Positions 1 through 7,353 of a stretch of 46,487 nt of DNA are shown here, one piece after another. The translations under genes and the position numbers were made by a program. Source of the stretch: DATLSM01 sp035534175 (GTDB lineage Bacteria > Actinomycetota > Thermoleophilia > Solirubrobacterales > 70-9); the NCBI GenBank assembly GCA_035534175.1, contig DATLSM010000048.1, forward strand, positions 1-46,487. Direction: 5' to 3'. Under the pieces are notes generated by a model. The model worked only from the letters and a program-made list of their open reading frames with translations, did not search any database and had not been told where the DNA came from. Numbering within the stretch: the stretch's first letter is position 1; each line of letters begins with the position of its first letter.

Positions 1-89
1 ACGACCTCGGCCCGCAGCTCCTCGATCACCGCGGCCTGCTCAACCACCAATGCCGCAAGCTGCTCATACGACGGCCGATCGCGGTTCAC
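1..89 (-). CDS. IS66-family transposase (TnpC) N-terminus, partial
   Basis: Reading leftward from a GTG at 87-89, the minus strand encodes VNRDRPSYEQLAALVVEQAA followed by VIEELRAEV and runs off the left edge. The S-Y-E-[QE]-L-A-A-L start followed by a short heptad coiled coil is how IS66 TnpC transposases begin. Only about 29 codons are visible, so whether the copy is intact cannot be judged. It lies outside the tRNA-fragment boundary, so it is probably chromosomal flank or a separate insertion next to the element. The start codon is a guess; the frame stays open upstream to a stop near 137. Confidence 0.6.
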   Translation of the reverse strand, partial: MNRDRPSYEQLAALVVEQAAVIEELRAEV

Positions 90-162
90 ATAATCCAGTT
101 CGCCGCCCAGCGCCCCAGACCTACCCCATCTGAACAGTCACGATTAGCGGGGGTTTCTTCTA

Positions 163-204
<42 letters not shown>

Positions 205-288
205 TTCTCTGGCGCTGGTTGATCAGGCTGGTTTTTGGCTTGTTCAAGCGGTTCGAGTTGGTCTGAGTTGAACCTAGTTTTGCTCAAC

Positions 289-310
289 TTAGTACCCGCT
301 TAGTACCCGC
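289..310 (+). repeat. Tandem 11-bp repeat near the att site (possible integrase arm sites)
   Basis: Two perfect head-to-tail copies of TTAGTACCCGC (289-299 and 300-310) lie about 85 bp inside the tRNA fragment. Just before them an imperfect inverted repeat (AGTTGAAC near 266-273 with GCTCAACT near 282-289) is also visible. Short direct repeats close to the crossover are typical arm-type binding sites of lambda-like tyrosine integrases; that role is inferred. Apart from this the stretch 205-365 shows no gene. Confidence 0.55.
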
Positions 311-365
311 ATCCAGAGCTCAAGGGACCATCGAAGTCGCGATTGATCACGCAGGCCAGCGTATT

Positions 366-2723
366 TCAGCCGCGGACCCTAAGCCGCGGCTCGACCTCGA
401 CCTCCGGCCGGACTGGCAGCTCCGCCTCGACGAGCGCGCGGAGGTCAACCCCCTCGCGCTCCTGATCCTCGAGGACGACGACCAAGGCGTAGCGCTGCAA
501 GTCGTCCTCTTCGGCCTCGTACCAGGTTGCCGTACGGTGTTCGACGACAACGTGAAAACCCTCGTCATCGAGCACGTCGGTGTTGCGGCGGCTGAAGCTT
601 CGGACCTGGAGGGTGGCCCCGAGGCACTCGCCGGAGCCGGGGACCAGATCGGGCCGACGGCGGTCTTTCGGCAGCGGAAGGCGGTCGTCTTTCTCCTGGG
701 GTTGGATCTGCCAGACGCTCTCGATTTCATCCATCTTCATCCCCCGGACGAGATGGAATTTCATCGTCGCGGTCAGGTAATCGCGACGGGTTCGGCGCAC
801 CTCCGGGTCGAAGGCGAGGGAGACGATCACCCGGCGGTCGCCACTCGCCTCCATGAACTCACGGGGGATGGGGATCGAGTGGGCGACGACCGTGTCCACC
901 GCAATCTCGCCTTGGTACATCAGCGCCACCCGGTTGCCACCGCTCTCTAAAGCATTGTACTCGGAGAGTGACCCGTAACCGGCGAGTCGGCGGCGCTTCC
1001 GTCCGTCCAGAGAGTCAGGCAACAGGAGAGGTCGAGCCGACACCCCGATCAGAGCGCGGAGTAGGTTGGCGCGGCTGGTCGGATAACGATTGAGGATTTT
1101 CGCCGCCACGCGGGTAACGAGCGGTGCGGCGTAGCTAGTGCCATTCGCAACTCCGAAATAGGGCTGTTCGCCGCCACCTTTGGTCGAGATCGCGCTGAGA
1201 CCAAAATCGTTGGTCTCGACCAGGTCGACGTCGTTGAAAGCCCAATTGCCGCCGTGATGGAGGACATCGGGCTTGATGCCGCCGGCAGCGCCGGGGCCGG
1301 CGCGAGTGAATGGGGAGGGTTCGCCCTCCTGGGCGACCGCTCGGTCACCTGGGAGCTGGCGCCCGTCGGCACGCTGCGGCGCGGCGAAGCGAGCGACCGA
1401 GCCGACGGTGAGCATATTCGCCCCCGCTCCGGGCTCAGCGACCCGGCAACCGTCCTCGAGCAGATAATCCGGATAGGCGTCGAGGATCGACTGACCATCG
1501 GGCAGGTCGCGAGCGAGCTGATTCCCGGCCGCAACGACGATCAGGACGTCGAGTTCACGCGCCAGTTCGTCCATGCGCTCACTCCAGAGACTGAGATGGG
1601 GGCCACTGAACGAGACACGGTCAGCGATTGAGAGGTTGATTACGCGGACTCCGCGAGCGTGGAGGCGTCGCACGGCGTCCTCGATCAACGAATGGTGTGG
1701 CGTGGCGGTGGGAAAGATCGCGTCGGTCGGGTCGCCGGGATTCTGCTCGAGAACGCGGATCGAGTGCAGCGGACCGAGGGCGACCCACGCCGCGCCGCCC
1801 GCTAGGGCGGATTCGATGTCGCCAAAGACGATCCGCCCCGCGACCATCGTCCCGTGGTCGCTCGGCTCGCCCCAGCCGTGCCCTGCCGGAAGCGATTCAC
1901 GTGACGCAATCGAGTCGGCCAGCATCGAATGCTCCATTACCTCGTCGTCGATGACGCCGATGGGCACGCCTTCGACACGCTCGTAATCCGGCAGGTCCTG
2001 CTCATCCATGCGCCGCCAAGTCGTCGGCTCAAGGTAAGGCATCGGCGGCGTTCGCAACCGCTCGATGACAGCGAGTTGAAGGAGATCACGAACGCCGTCG
2101 GCTCCGATGCGGGCCCGGACTACGGTGTAGCGGGGACGGTCGTCTTGGGCGAGGACCTCGCCGTCGTGGAAGTCGATGACCTCCCGAACTTCGTTGATCC
2201 GGCCGCGTGCCTCGTCGAAGTCGGCCGAGGGCCAGACGATTGCATCCACCACCAAGCGCCTGCCCGCCTCATCGAGATCCTGCTGGCCCACCCCGGGGCC
2301 GCGGCGATCCTCGAGCCCATAGGGGAGGATCTCGACGATGTGCTCAAAGAAGGTGAGATCGGGGGCTCCGTCGCGCTCCTCACCCGCCGCCGTGTAGGCG
2401 TCCAACATTCGCTCGAACTCGGCCGGCCCTTCGCGGGAGAGAACGAAATAGGTCCAATCTGGAGTATTGCCGAGCCACTGGAACTCGCTGGATTCCAGCT
2501 TCGCGTCGTCGACTCCGCCGGCAGTTCGGATTTTGAAGACCTGCGCGGGGTTCACTCCATCTTTGATGCGCACAGGAGTCGCTGCGGCAGCAGCGGCAGC
2601 AAGGTCTTCCTTCAGCTTGCGACCGTGACGCCCCGGCACCTTTTTGTCGACGTCGCCTCCGCCGCCGCCGGCGCGCCGACTGGGGATCGCCCGTGGGGGC
2701 GGCAGACGCAAATGGTCGGCCAT
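366..2723 (-). CDS. ietS: Subtilisin-like serine protease (S8), IetS-like
   Basis: 785 residues. The first ~250 residues have no recognised fold and begin with a Pro/Gly/Ala-rich stretch. The S8 domain follows, with the catalytic triad readable in order: Asp in VPIGVIDDEV (about 259), His in SDHGTMVAG (290) and Ser in NGTSYAAP (530); AAGN near 398-401 gives the oxyanion region. A long C-terminal region of about 230 residues looks beta-rich. There is no signal peptide, so it should be cytoplasmic, unlike secreted subtilases. It starts 3 nt after the stop of an AAA ATPase, an arrangement known from IetA/IetS of Agrobacterium pTiC58 (plasmid stability and exclusion, later tested as phage defence). 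The ATG at 2723 is the only start that gives tight coupling. The family call is by domain pair and order, not by alignment. Confidence 0.8.
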   Translation of the reverse strand: MADHLRLPPPRAIPSRRAGGGGGDVDKKVPGRHGRKLKEDLAAAAAAATPVRIKDGVNPAQVFKIRTAGGVDDAKLESSEFQWLGNTPDWTYFVLSREGPAEFERMLDAYTAAGEERDGAPDLTFFEHIVEILPYGLEDRRGPGVGQQDLDEAGRRLVVDAIVWPSADFDEARGRINEVREVIDFHDGEVLAQDDRPRYTVVRARIGADGVRDLLQLAVIERLRTPPMPYLEPTTWRRMDEQDLPDYERVEGVPIGVIDDEVMEHSMLADSIASRESLPAGHGWGEPSDHGTMVAGRIVFGDIESALAGGAAWVALGPLHSIRVLEQNPGDPTDAIFPTATPHHSLIEDAVRRLHARGVRVINLSIADRVSFSGPHLSLWSERMDELARELDVLIVVAAGNQLARDLPDGQSILDAYPDYLLEDGCRVAEPGAGANMLTVGSVARFAAPQRADGRQLPGDRAVAQEGEPSPFTRAGPGAAGGIKPDVLHHGGNWAFNDVDLVETNDFGLSAISTKGGGEQPYFGVANGTSYAAPLVTRVAAKILNRYPTSRANLLRALIGVSARPLLLPDSLDGRKRRRLAGYGSLSEYNALESGGNRVALMYQGEIAVDTVVAHSIPIPREFMEASGDRRVIVSLAFDPEVRRTRRDYLTATMKFHLVRGMKMDEIESVWQIQPQEKDDRLPLPKDRRRPDLVPGSGECLGATLQVRSFSRRNTDVLDDEGFHVVVEHRTATWYEAEEDDLQRYALVVVLEDQEREGVDLRALVEAELPVRPEVEVEPRLRVRG

Positions 2724-2726
2724 CTC

Positions 2727-3695
2727 TTACCAAGGACGCGCGAGGGCGTCGGTGAGGGCTCGTTCGAAGTCTTTTTTCGAGACTCGGTCTCGACCGTCGA
2801 GGATCGAGTAGCGCAGGGAGTCCCAGGCGACCTTCTCGGCGGCAGCGTGTGGCTTGTCTTTGAGCTTGGAGGCGGCGGTGTCGATGTCGAGCTTCTCTCC
2901 GGCTCCGCGGAGGCCTCGTCTCAGCAGCTGGCGGTTCTGATGGACCGTGGGCAGCCCGAACTCCAGCACCTCATCGAAGCGTCGCCAAAGAGCAGGGTCG
3001 AGGAGTTGCTGATGGTTGGTGGCGGCGAGAAGAAGACTCGACCCTTTGAAGGCGTCGAGCATTTGCAGGAAAGCGGTGACGACTCGCTTTACCTCCCCGT
3101 GCTCCCCAGGATCATCGCGAGCCTTGCCGAGCGCGTCGAACTCGTCGAAGAGTAGGACCCATGAGCCCTCACGGACGAAATCGAAGACGCGATGGAGGTT
3201 GGACGCGGTCTCGCCAAGATAGCTGGAGACGACAGAGTCAATGCGAACGATGACCAACGGGAGCCCGATCTCAGTCGCGATGGCCTCGGCGGCACTGGAC
3301 TTGCCACAACCTGGCGGCCCGTATAAGAGAACGCGCTGGCGGCGGGGTACACCGCGAAGATCAAGGGAACCCCACTTTCCGTGTTCATCCACGAGGGAGC
3401 GGAGCTGGTCGACCAGCTCGCCGCGGACGACGAGTTCGTCGATTGCCCTTCGTGGGTGGTAGACCTCAGCTAGGGGCCACTCCCCCTCCCGGTCTTTAGG
3501 GGGCGCGGGAAGCGAGACGTCCGGGGCAACCGCTCGCTGGGATCCCCCCGCGATGATGGCGCGAAGATCGCGCGCCAAGGCCGTGTGCTGCTTGGCCTCC
3601 TCATCGTCGATGATCTCCTGCGCGGTTCGTCGGAAGGCGAGCTCGTCCCCCTCTTTGACGGCACGAAAAAGCGCCTTGAGCTCGCGTCCGGCCAC
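2727..3695 (-). CDS. ietA: AAA ATPase, IetA-like partner of the subtilase
   Basis: 322 residues, GTG start. It is a single classical AAA module: Walker A GPPGCGKSS (about 126-134), Walker B LLFDEFD (181-187), sensor-1 AATN (224-227) and an Arg-finger-like WRRF (237-240). A pore-loop-like SSYLGETASN follows the Walker A strand, as in FtsH- and Vps4-like proteins. The N-terminal ~80 residues are helical and charged. The ATPase would recognise or remodel a substrate and control the protease encoded 3 nt downstream. By analogy with IetAS the pair acts as an addiction, exclusion or anti-phage module of the element. It begins immediately after the hicA remnant and so may be transcribed with hicB. 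Confidence 0.8.
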   Translation of the reverse strand: MAGRELKALFRAVKEGDELAFRRTAQEIIDDEEAKQHTALARDLRAIIAGGSQRAVAPDVSLPAPPKDREGEWPLAEVYHPRRAIDELVVRGELVDQLRSLVDEHGKWGSLDLRGVPRRQRVLLYGPPGCGKSSAAEAIATEIGLPLVIVRIDSVVSSYLGETASNLHRVFDFVREGSWVLLFDEFDALGKARDDPGEHGEVKRVVTAFLQMLDAFKGSSLLLAATNHQQLLDPALWRRFDEVLEFGLPTVHQNRQLLRRGLRGAGEKLDIDTAASKLKDKPHAAAEKVAWDSLRYSILDGRDRVSKKDFERALTDALARPW

Positions 3696-3697
3696 TT

Positions 3698-3817
3698 TCA
3701 GAGGGTAACGGCAGCGGCGGTCAAGCCGACGTGCTGTCCCGCCGACGGACGACTTCCCAAACCTTTCTTGGGCGACGCCTTGATCAGGCCGGGGACGCCC
3801 GGCTGGCGCGGGCTCAC
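3698..3817 (-). pseudogene. Decayed hicA toxin remnant
   Basis: A 39-codon frame starts with a GTG that overlaps the hicB stop (GTGA), the normal hicB-hicA coupling. It begins MSPRQPGVPGLIKASPKKG, close to a HicA start. It then leaves the HicA pattern, while a neighbouring frame reads GWEVVRRR over the same bases, and the original frame resumes with GQHVGLT where HicA has GSHV-L. This looks like a toxin gene broken by two nearly compensating small indels. The rest of HicA is absent, because ietA starts at 3695. A divergent small protein is possible but less likely. Confidence 0.55.
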
Positions 3818-4038
3818 GACGGCAGGGGAATCGTGCGGCGGATCACGCCGCTGTCGAGCGGTTCGCCGTCTTCGCGCAGTCCCTCGACATAGAAGGTGAC
3901 CGCCTCGCTGGCGTTCGCCATCGCGTCGTCGATGTCGTCGCCCTGGGTGTGGAGGCCCGGGAGGTCGGGCGCGTAGACCTGGTAGCCACCCTCGTCCTGG
4001 GGCTCGAAGACCAGCTCGATTTCTTGTGCATCTGCCAT
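3814..4038 (-). CDS. hicB: HicB-family antitoxin
   Basis: 74 residues with the HicB core: an N-terminal strand ELVFEPQDEGGYQVYAPDLPG and the G-[DE]-[DT]-x-[DE]-A-x-x-N-A-x-E-A helix (GDDIDDAMANASEAV). The family normally neutralises the HicA mRNA interferase by direct binding. This is a minimal version lacking the C-terminal DNA-binding domain. The start has a good ribosome site (GAGGAG) about 6 nt upstream. The toxin gene downstream seems broken, so this may be an orphan kept as an anti-addiction factor, or it may simply be decaying. Confidence 0.8.
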   Translation of the reverse strand: MADAQEIELVFEPQDEGGYQVYAPDLPGLHTQGDDIDDAMANASEAVTFYVEGLREDGEPLDSGVIRRTIPLPS

Positions 4039-4081
4039 AACCGCTCCTCTCTAGCTTACGCCAGCTTGCGGGCCTTCTGGC

Positions 4082-5272
4082 CTAGCTGGCCTCGTTTTCA
4101 TCGTCCGTGGCACTGGTGTCCCCCTCCGTCTCCTCGTCGGCGAAGGCCGCCTCGGCCCAGCGGGCGCCCTGGACCGGATCGGGCGCGTAGTCAGCATAGA
4201 TTTCGGTCGTCTTGTAGTCGCGGTGGCCCATCCACTCCTGAATGGTCCGCAGCGGCGCTCCGGCGGCGGCCATCTTCGTGCCAAAGGTGTGACGGAGATC
4301 GTGGAGGCGGATCGAGCGGACGCCGGCCGCCTCGATCGCGACCTTGAAGCGCTTCCTCATCTTCGAGGCGTCGAACGGGTTGCCGGTCTCGGGATGACAG
4401 AAGACGAGATCGTCGGCGCCGGTGTAGTTCGAGCGCTTGGAGTGCTCCTTGAGCGCGGCGGCGACGCGCTCGGGCATCGGGACCGATCGACTGGAGCGCT
4501 TCGTCTTCGGGGTGCCGAAGCGCCCGCGGGTGTAGTTGCGGCGGACGCGGATCAGTCCCGCCTTCCAGTCGACGTCTTTCCAACGGAGGGCGATCAGCTC
4601 CCCCTGGCGCAAGCCGGTCATCGCGGCGGTCAGGTAAAGCGGCCGCTCGACTGCGCCGAGAACATCGTCGGGGACTTCCCGCAGGAGCGCCTCGAGTTCC
4701 TCCAGGTCGATGAAGCGGATGTCAGGATCGCTGCCGTCGGCGCGCGGCCGTTCGGCTTCGGCGACGGCGTTGCCCGAAGCCCAACCCCGCTTCTCCCCGA
4801 AGGCGAAGAGGCCATGAAGGAAGTTCAGGTGGTTGTTGATCGTCTTCGACGAGCGCCCCGCCTTCTTCATGGTCGAGACGTAGCCTTCGATGTCGGCGCC
4901 GCCGTAGCGGTTGATCGTCTTCATCGGCAGCCCCCGCTCGGCTTTGTTCAGGATGCCTTCGTAGTCCTGAACCGTCGAGGGCTTTCGTTCGAGGAAGTCG
5001 CGGACGTGGGCGATGTAGGCGTCGCCGACCTCGCGCAGGGTCAGGCGCTCTTGTGGCGTCGCCTTCACCTCTCGCATGAGCCGGCGCATCTCCTTCTCGG
5101 CCTGGGCCTTGGTCAGGCCCTCGCGGCTGCCGCGCTTGCGCAGGCGGCCGATCTTCCGCTTGACCTGGCGGTTGCCGACGTACCACTTCGCGTACCAGGA
5201 GCCGCGATGTGGATACAGCGACCCCGAGCCGTAGGCCCGACGCTGACCGTTGTCCTGACCCATCAGGACCAC
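4082..5272 (-). CDS. int: Tyrosine recombinase (ICE integrase)
   Basis: 396 residues with all catalytic positions visible: Arg in TGLRQGELIAL (222), Lys in TPKTKRS (256-258), the HxxR box HDLRH (324-328), His in MGHRDYKT (350) and the nucleophile Tyr in TEIYADY (359). The N-terminus has a basic AP2-like arm-binding region (RGSWYAKWYVGNRQVKRK), then a SAM-like core-binding domain. It should catalyse integration and excision at the tRNA-Met site about 4 kb away. It starts 7 nt after the excisionase stop; ATG at 5263 is an alternative start. The C-terminus ends in an acidic tail. Confidence 0.95.
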   Translation of the reverse strand: MVLMGQDNGQRRAYGSGSLYPHRGSWYAKWYVGNRQVKRKIGRLRKRGSREGLTKAQAEKEMRRLMREVKATPQERLTLREVGDAYIAHVRDFLERKPSTVQDYEGILNKAERGLPMKTINRYGGADIEGYVSTMKKAGRSSKTINNHLNFLHGLFAFGEKRGWASGNAVAEAERPRADGSDPDIRFIDLEELEALLREVPDDVLGAVERPLYLTAAMTGLRQGELIALRWKDVDWKAGLIRVRRNYTRGRFGTPKTKRSSRSVPMPERVAAALKEHSKRSNYTGADDLVFCHPETGNPFDASKMRKRFKVAIEAAGVRSIRLHDLRHTFGTKMAAAGAPLRTIQEWMGHRDYKTTEIYADYAPDPVQGARWAEAAFADEETEGDTSATDDENEAS

Positions 5273-5278
5273 CCCCGC

Positions 5279-5500
5279 CTAAACGCGGCCGCCCGGCGAC
5301 TCGATCTCTTCGAGCCAGGCAAGGATCGACTCGCGGCGGTAGCGCCGGGTCCGCCCGAGCGCGACGGTGGGAATACGATCTTCGCGGGAGAGCTGCCACA
5401 CGTACTCGTGCGAGACGCCGAGCAGCTCCGCGACCTCGTGCGCGGTCCACAGACAGCCCTCGGCGACCCGCCGAGTGCGGAGGCGGTCAGCCGTCGCCAC
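5279..5500 (-). CDS. xis: Excisionase / MerR-type HTH DNA-binding protein
   Basis: 73 residues, GTG start. It carries the helix-turn-helix pattern of small excisionases: W-T-A-H-E-V-A-E-L-L-G-V-S, then a recognition helix HEYVWQLSREDRIP and a wing with a GRTRRYRRESILAWL tail. It lies directly upstream of int in the same direction, 7 nt apart, the usual xis-int order. It should bend DNA at the att site to favour excision and may also regulate the pair. No canonical Shine-Dalgarno is obvious before the GTG. Confidence 0.85.
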   Translation of the reverse strand: MATADRLRTRRVAEGCLWTAHEVAELLGVSHEYVWQLSREDRIPTVALGRTRRYRRESILAWLEEIESPGGRV

Positions 5501-5520
5501 GGTGAGACCTGCGCTGGAAA

Positions 5521-5653
5521 GCTGGATTGCATGTGCGGATCCACCGCGCCGGGTCCGGTCGAGTTTCGCCTACTCCGCATGGCACCCCAAGTCCGCAGCT
5601 GCTCAAAGTGGCCCCCCTGAAAGAGGCGCGACAATCCGCGCAGGCAATCCAGC
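5521..5653. repeat. Inverted repeat in the xis upstream region
   Basis: GCTGGATTGC at 5521-5530 is exactly mirrored by GCAATCCAGC at 5644-5653, 113 bp apart, in the 182-bp gene-free interval before xis. CAATCCGCG at about 5631 gives a further partial copy. The positions suit an operator or excisionase binding sites controlling int/xis. No promoter boxes can be assigned with confidence. Confidence 0.35.
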
Positions 5654-5682
5654 GAGCGGCGAGCTCCTGAGTCCAGGTGCCA

Positions 5683-6696
5683 TCACAGCCCCGGCGGGTG
5701 CCGCATCTCGAACCCGGCCAGGTAGGAGGCGGAGAACTTGTCTTCGCCGATCCAGCCCGGACCCTTGCCAGGGGCGACAATCCCCGAGGTACCCCAGTAG
5801 CGCTCGCCCGGCGGGGTCACGTCGGCACTGAAGCGGATGAAGGTATGGGCTTCGGGACCGTAGGGCTTGACGAAGATCGTCACCCAGCGCCCCGGTCCCG
5901 GTTCGCCCCAACCCACCAGCAGCGTCGTGTCCATCGTCGCGTTTCCGAAGCCGCCGACCTGGAGCAGGTGACTCACGGCGCTCGAGCAGTCGAAGGGCCC
6001 GTTGGGAGGAGTCGGCGAGGAGCCGTGAGAGCCACCCCAGACGTATTCGGAGGTCGGGCGGAGGGCGCTGAGGCGGGCGGCCTCGGCGACCATCCGTGCG
6101 ACGGTCTCGTTGGGAGCGCCAGCCGCCGCGGCGCAGCCGCCGCCGCTGGCCGCAACCGTGCCGTCGCCGGCGAAGCGGTGGGCGTCGGCCAGGACCTCGG
6201 CGACGTACCAATCCGCGTGGTTGTAGCTGAAGATCGCCGCGTGCCAGTCCTGCGGAGCGCCAGAGGCGCGCAGCAGGCGGGCGGCGGCGAAGATCGCGTC
6301 CCAGGGGTTGTAGGGGTCCTTGGTGCCGTCGCCGTTGCCGTCGACGCCGAAGGCTTCCCAGCTCGAAGGGAGGAACTGCATCCAGCCTTCGGCTTCCGCC
6401 GAGGAGACGCCGAGGTTCGTGCCGAAGCCGGTCTCGACCCAGTTGATCCCGGCGAGGATCGACGGGCCTTCCTCCCCCAGCCCATACTTCGCCGCTGCCT
6501 GCTCATAGATCGGGACCAGGCGCCTCGGCACCTTCGAGCCGAGCGCCCCGACGGATTCCCCTCCGCCGCAGCTCGGCGAGGCGCCGAACATCACCGTGAT
6601 CGCGAGCAGGGCGCCGATCAGGGCGGCGAGCAACCCGAGCGGCAGGCCGAGCAGCAGCTTCGGCGCGCGAGGGGCGGAGAGTGAGCCAGCCTCCAC
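5683..6696 (-). CDS. Bifunctional peptidoglycan hydrolase (lytic transglycosylase + NlpC/P60-like)
   Basis: 337 residues. One membrane anchor (about 14-36) is followed by a transglycosylase domain: catalytic Glu in INWVETGFG (88), GWMQFLP (104-110), and a Ca-loop-like DGNGDGTKDP before PWDAIFAAARLL. The second domain has the NlpC/P60 Cys in PFDCSSAV (237) after YVWGG, with His in EAHTFIRF (284). This two-domain plan matches the cell-wall-opening enzymes of Gram-positive conjugation systems (Tn916 Orf14, TcpG). It would act outside the membrane to let the T4SS channel through the wall. It is co-directional with the lipoprotein gene, 7 nt apart, and both are likely driven by the conserved motif at 7196-7222. 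Confidence 0.88.
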   Translation of the reverse strand: MEAGSLSAPRAPKLLLGLPLGLLAALIGALLAITVMFGASPSCGGGESVGALGSKVPRRLVPIYEQAAAKYGLGEEGPSILAGINWVETGFGTNLGVSSAEAEGWMQFLPSSWEAFGVDGNGDGTKDPYNPWDAIFAAARLLRASGAPQDWHAAIFSYNHADWYVAEVLADAHRFAGDGTVAASGGGCAAAAGAPNETVARMVAEAARLSALRPTSEYVWGGSHGSSPTPPNGPFDCSSAVSHLLQVGGFGNATMDTTLLVGWGEPGPGRWVTIFVKPYGPEAHTFIRFSADVTPPGERYWGTSGIVAPGKGPGWIGEDKFSASYLAGFEMRHPPGL

Positions 6697-6703
6697 GGCA
6701 TCC

Positions 6704-7186
6704 TCAGCTCGGCGGCGAGATGGTGGCGACTCGCCAGCGCGAGCCTTGTTTCCGAACGAGGAAGCCGACCGAGAACGGCGGCGAGCGACCGTCGCCGATC
6801 TCGACCATGCCGGCCAGGGCCGCCGCGCCCTGCGGTCGCAGGGTCACGTCGAGGGCCCGAGGGTGAAGGCCGCGCCGAGCGGGCGGCACCCTCGACCCCG
6901 CCGCCGAGAGGTCGCGGCGGAGGGCGGCGGTGACGCCCGGCAGGCGGGGCGGGCGCCGCCTGTAGATGCTGCGGGCGTAGGCGTAGGCGAAATGGCGGGC
7001 GACGTGGGCGGCGGGCGCGAGCTGCTCGGCAGCGATCGACCCGCCGCGCGTGCCGCTCAGAAGTGACGAGCCGGCATGGGTGTTGGTGTCAGCCGAGGAG
7101 CAGCCGACGAGGGCAACGGCGAGGAGCGCCAGCCCGAGCGATGCCCCGGCGCGGCGGCACAGCGAGATGTGACGGGCGGGGTGCAT
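6704..7186 (-). CDS. Lipoprotein of the conjugation module
   Basis: 160 residues. Signal peptide of about 28 residues ends in the lipobox LVGC, followed by a Ser/Thr-rich linker. The mature part has an amphipathic helix and a C-terminal beta-rich stretch (SVGFLVRKQGSRWRVATI) like NTF2-type accessory domains of Gram-positive T4SS proteins. It should sit on the outer face of the membrane. The ATG is only 9 nt from the -10-like half of a conserved promoter motif, leaving no room for a leader, so translation may be leaderless. The family is not recognised beyond this. Confidence 0.65.
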   Translation of the reverse strand: MHPARHISLCRRAGASLGLALLAVALVGCSSADTNTHAGSSLLSGTRGGSIAAEQLAPAAHVARHFAYAYARSIYRRRPPRLPGVTAALRRDLSAAGSRVPPARRGLHPRALDVTLRPQGAAALAGMVEIGDGRSPPFSVGFLVRKQGSRWRVATISPPS

Positions 7187-7195
7187 CCGCCCCTG

Positions 7196-7222
7196 CTGTC
7201 CAGCGGCAGGTCGGTTTGCATC
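7196..7222 (-). promoter_or_regulatory. Conserved bipartite promoter motif, copy B
   Basis: Minus strand: GATGCAA, 13 nt, TGGACAG. It points at the lipoprotein gene, whose ATG lies 9 nt beyond the second box. It shares the extension TGGACA-x-CAGGGG with the copy before the relaxase. It lies back to back with copy A in the 167-bp divergent region. Confidence 0.7.
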
Positions 7223-7238
7223 GTTTTCGGGCTGAGCC

Positions 7239-7265
7239 GATGCAAATGGCTTCCACGCTGGACAG
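7239..7265 (+). promoter_or_regulatory. Conserved bipartite promoter motif, copy A
   Basis: Plus strand: GATGCAA, 13 nt, TGGACAG, pointing at the sigma-factor gene 88 nt downstream. It is the mirror partner of copy B. If the sigma factor reads this motif, this is an autoregulatory site. Confidence 0.7.
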
Positions 7266-7353
7266 TCCGGGTAGCAGTCAGAGCGCAGATACCTACACTT
7301 GAGATGAGCGCTTTGGCTGGCTTGTCGTAAACATCGAAGTTCCGAAAGGACCG

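Noticed and set aside
1929..3155. Long plus-strand open frame across ietS/ietA
   Set aside because: Shadow of two well-supported minus-strand genes in GC-rich DNA; its protein has no motif or plausible start.
4223..5620. 465-codon plus-strand open frame opposite int/xis
   Set aside because: Antisense shadow; the integrase residues on the other strand are complete.
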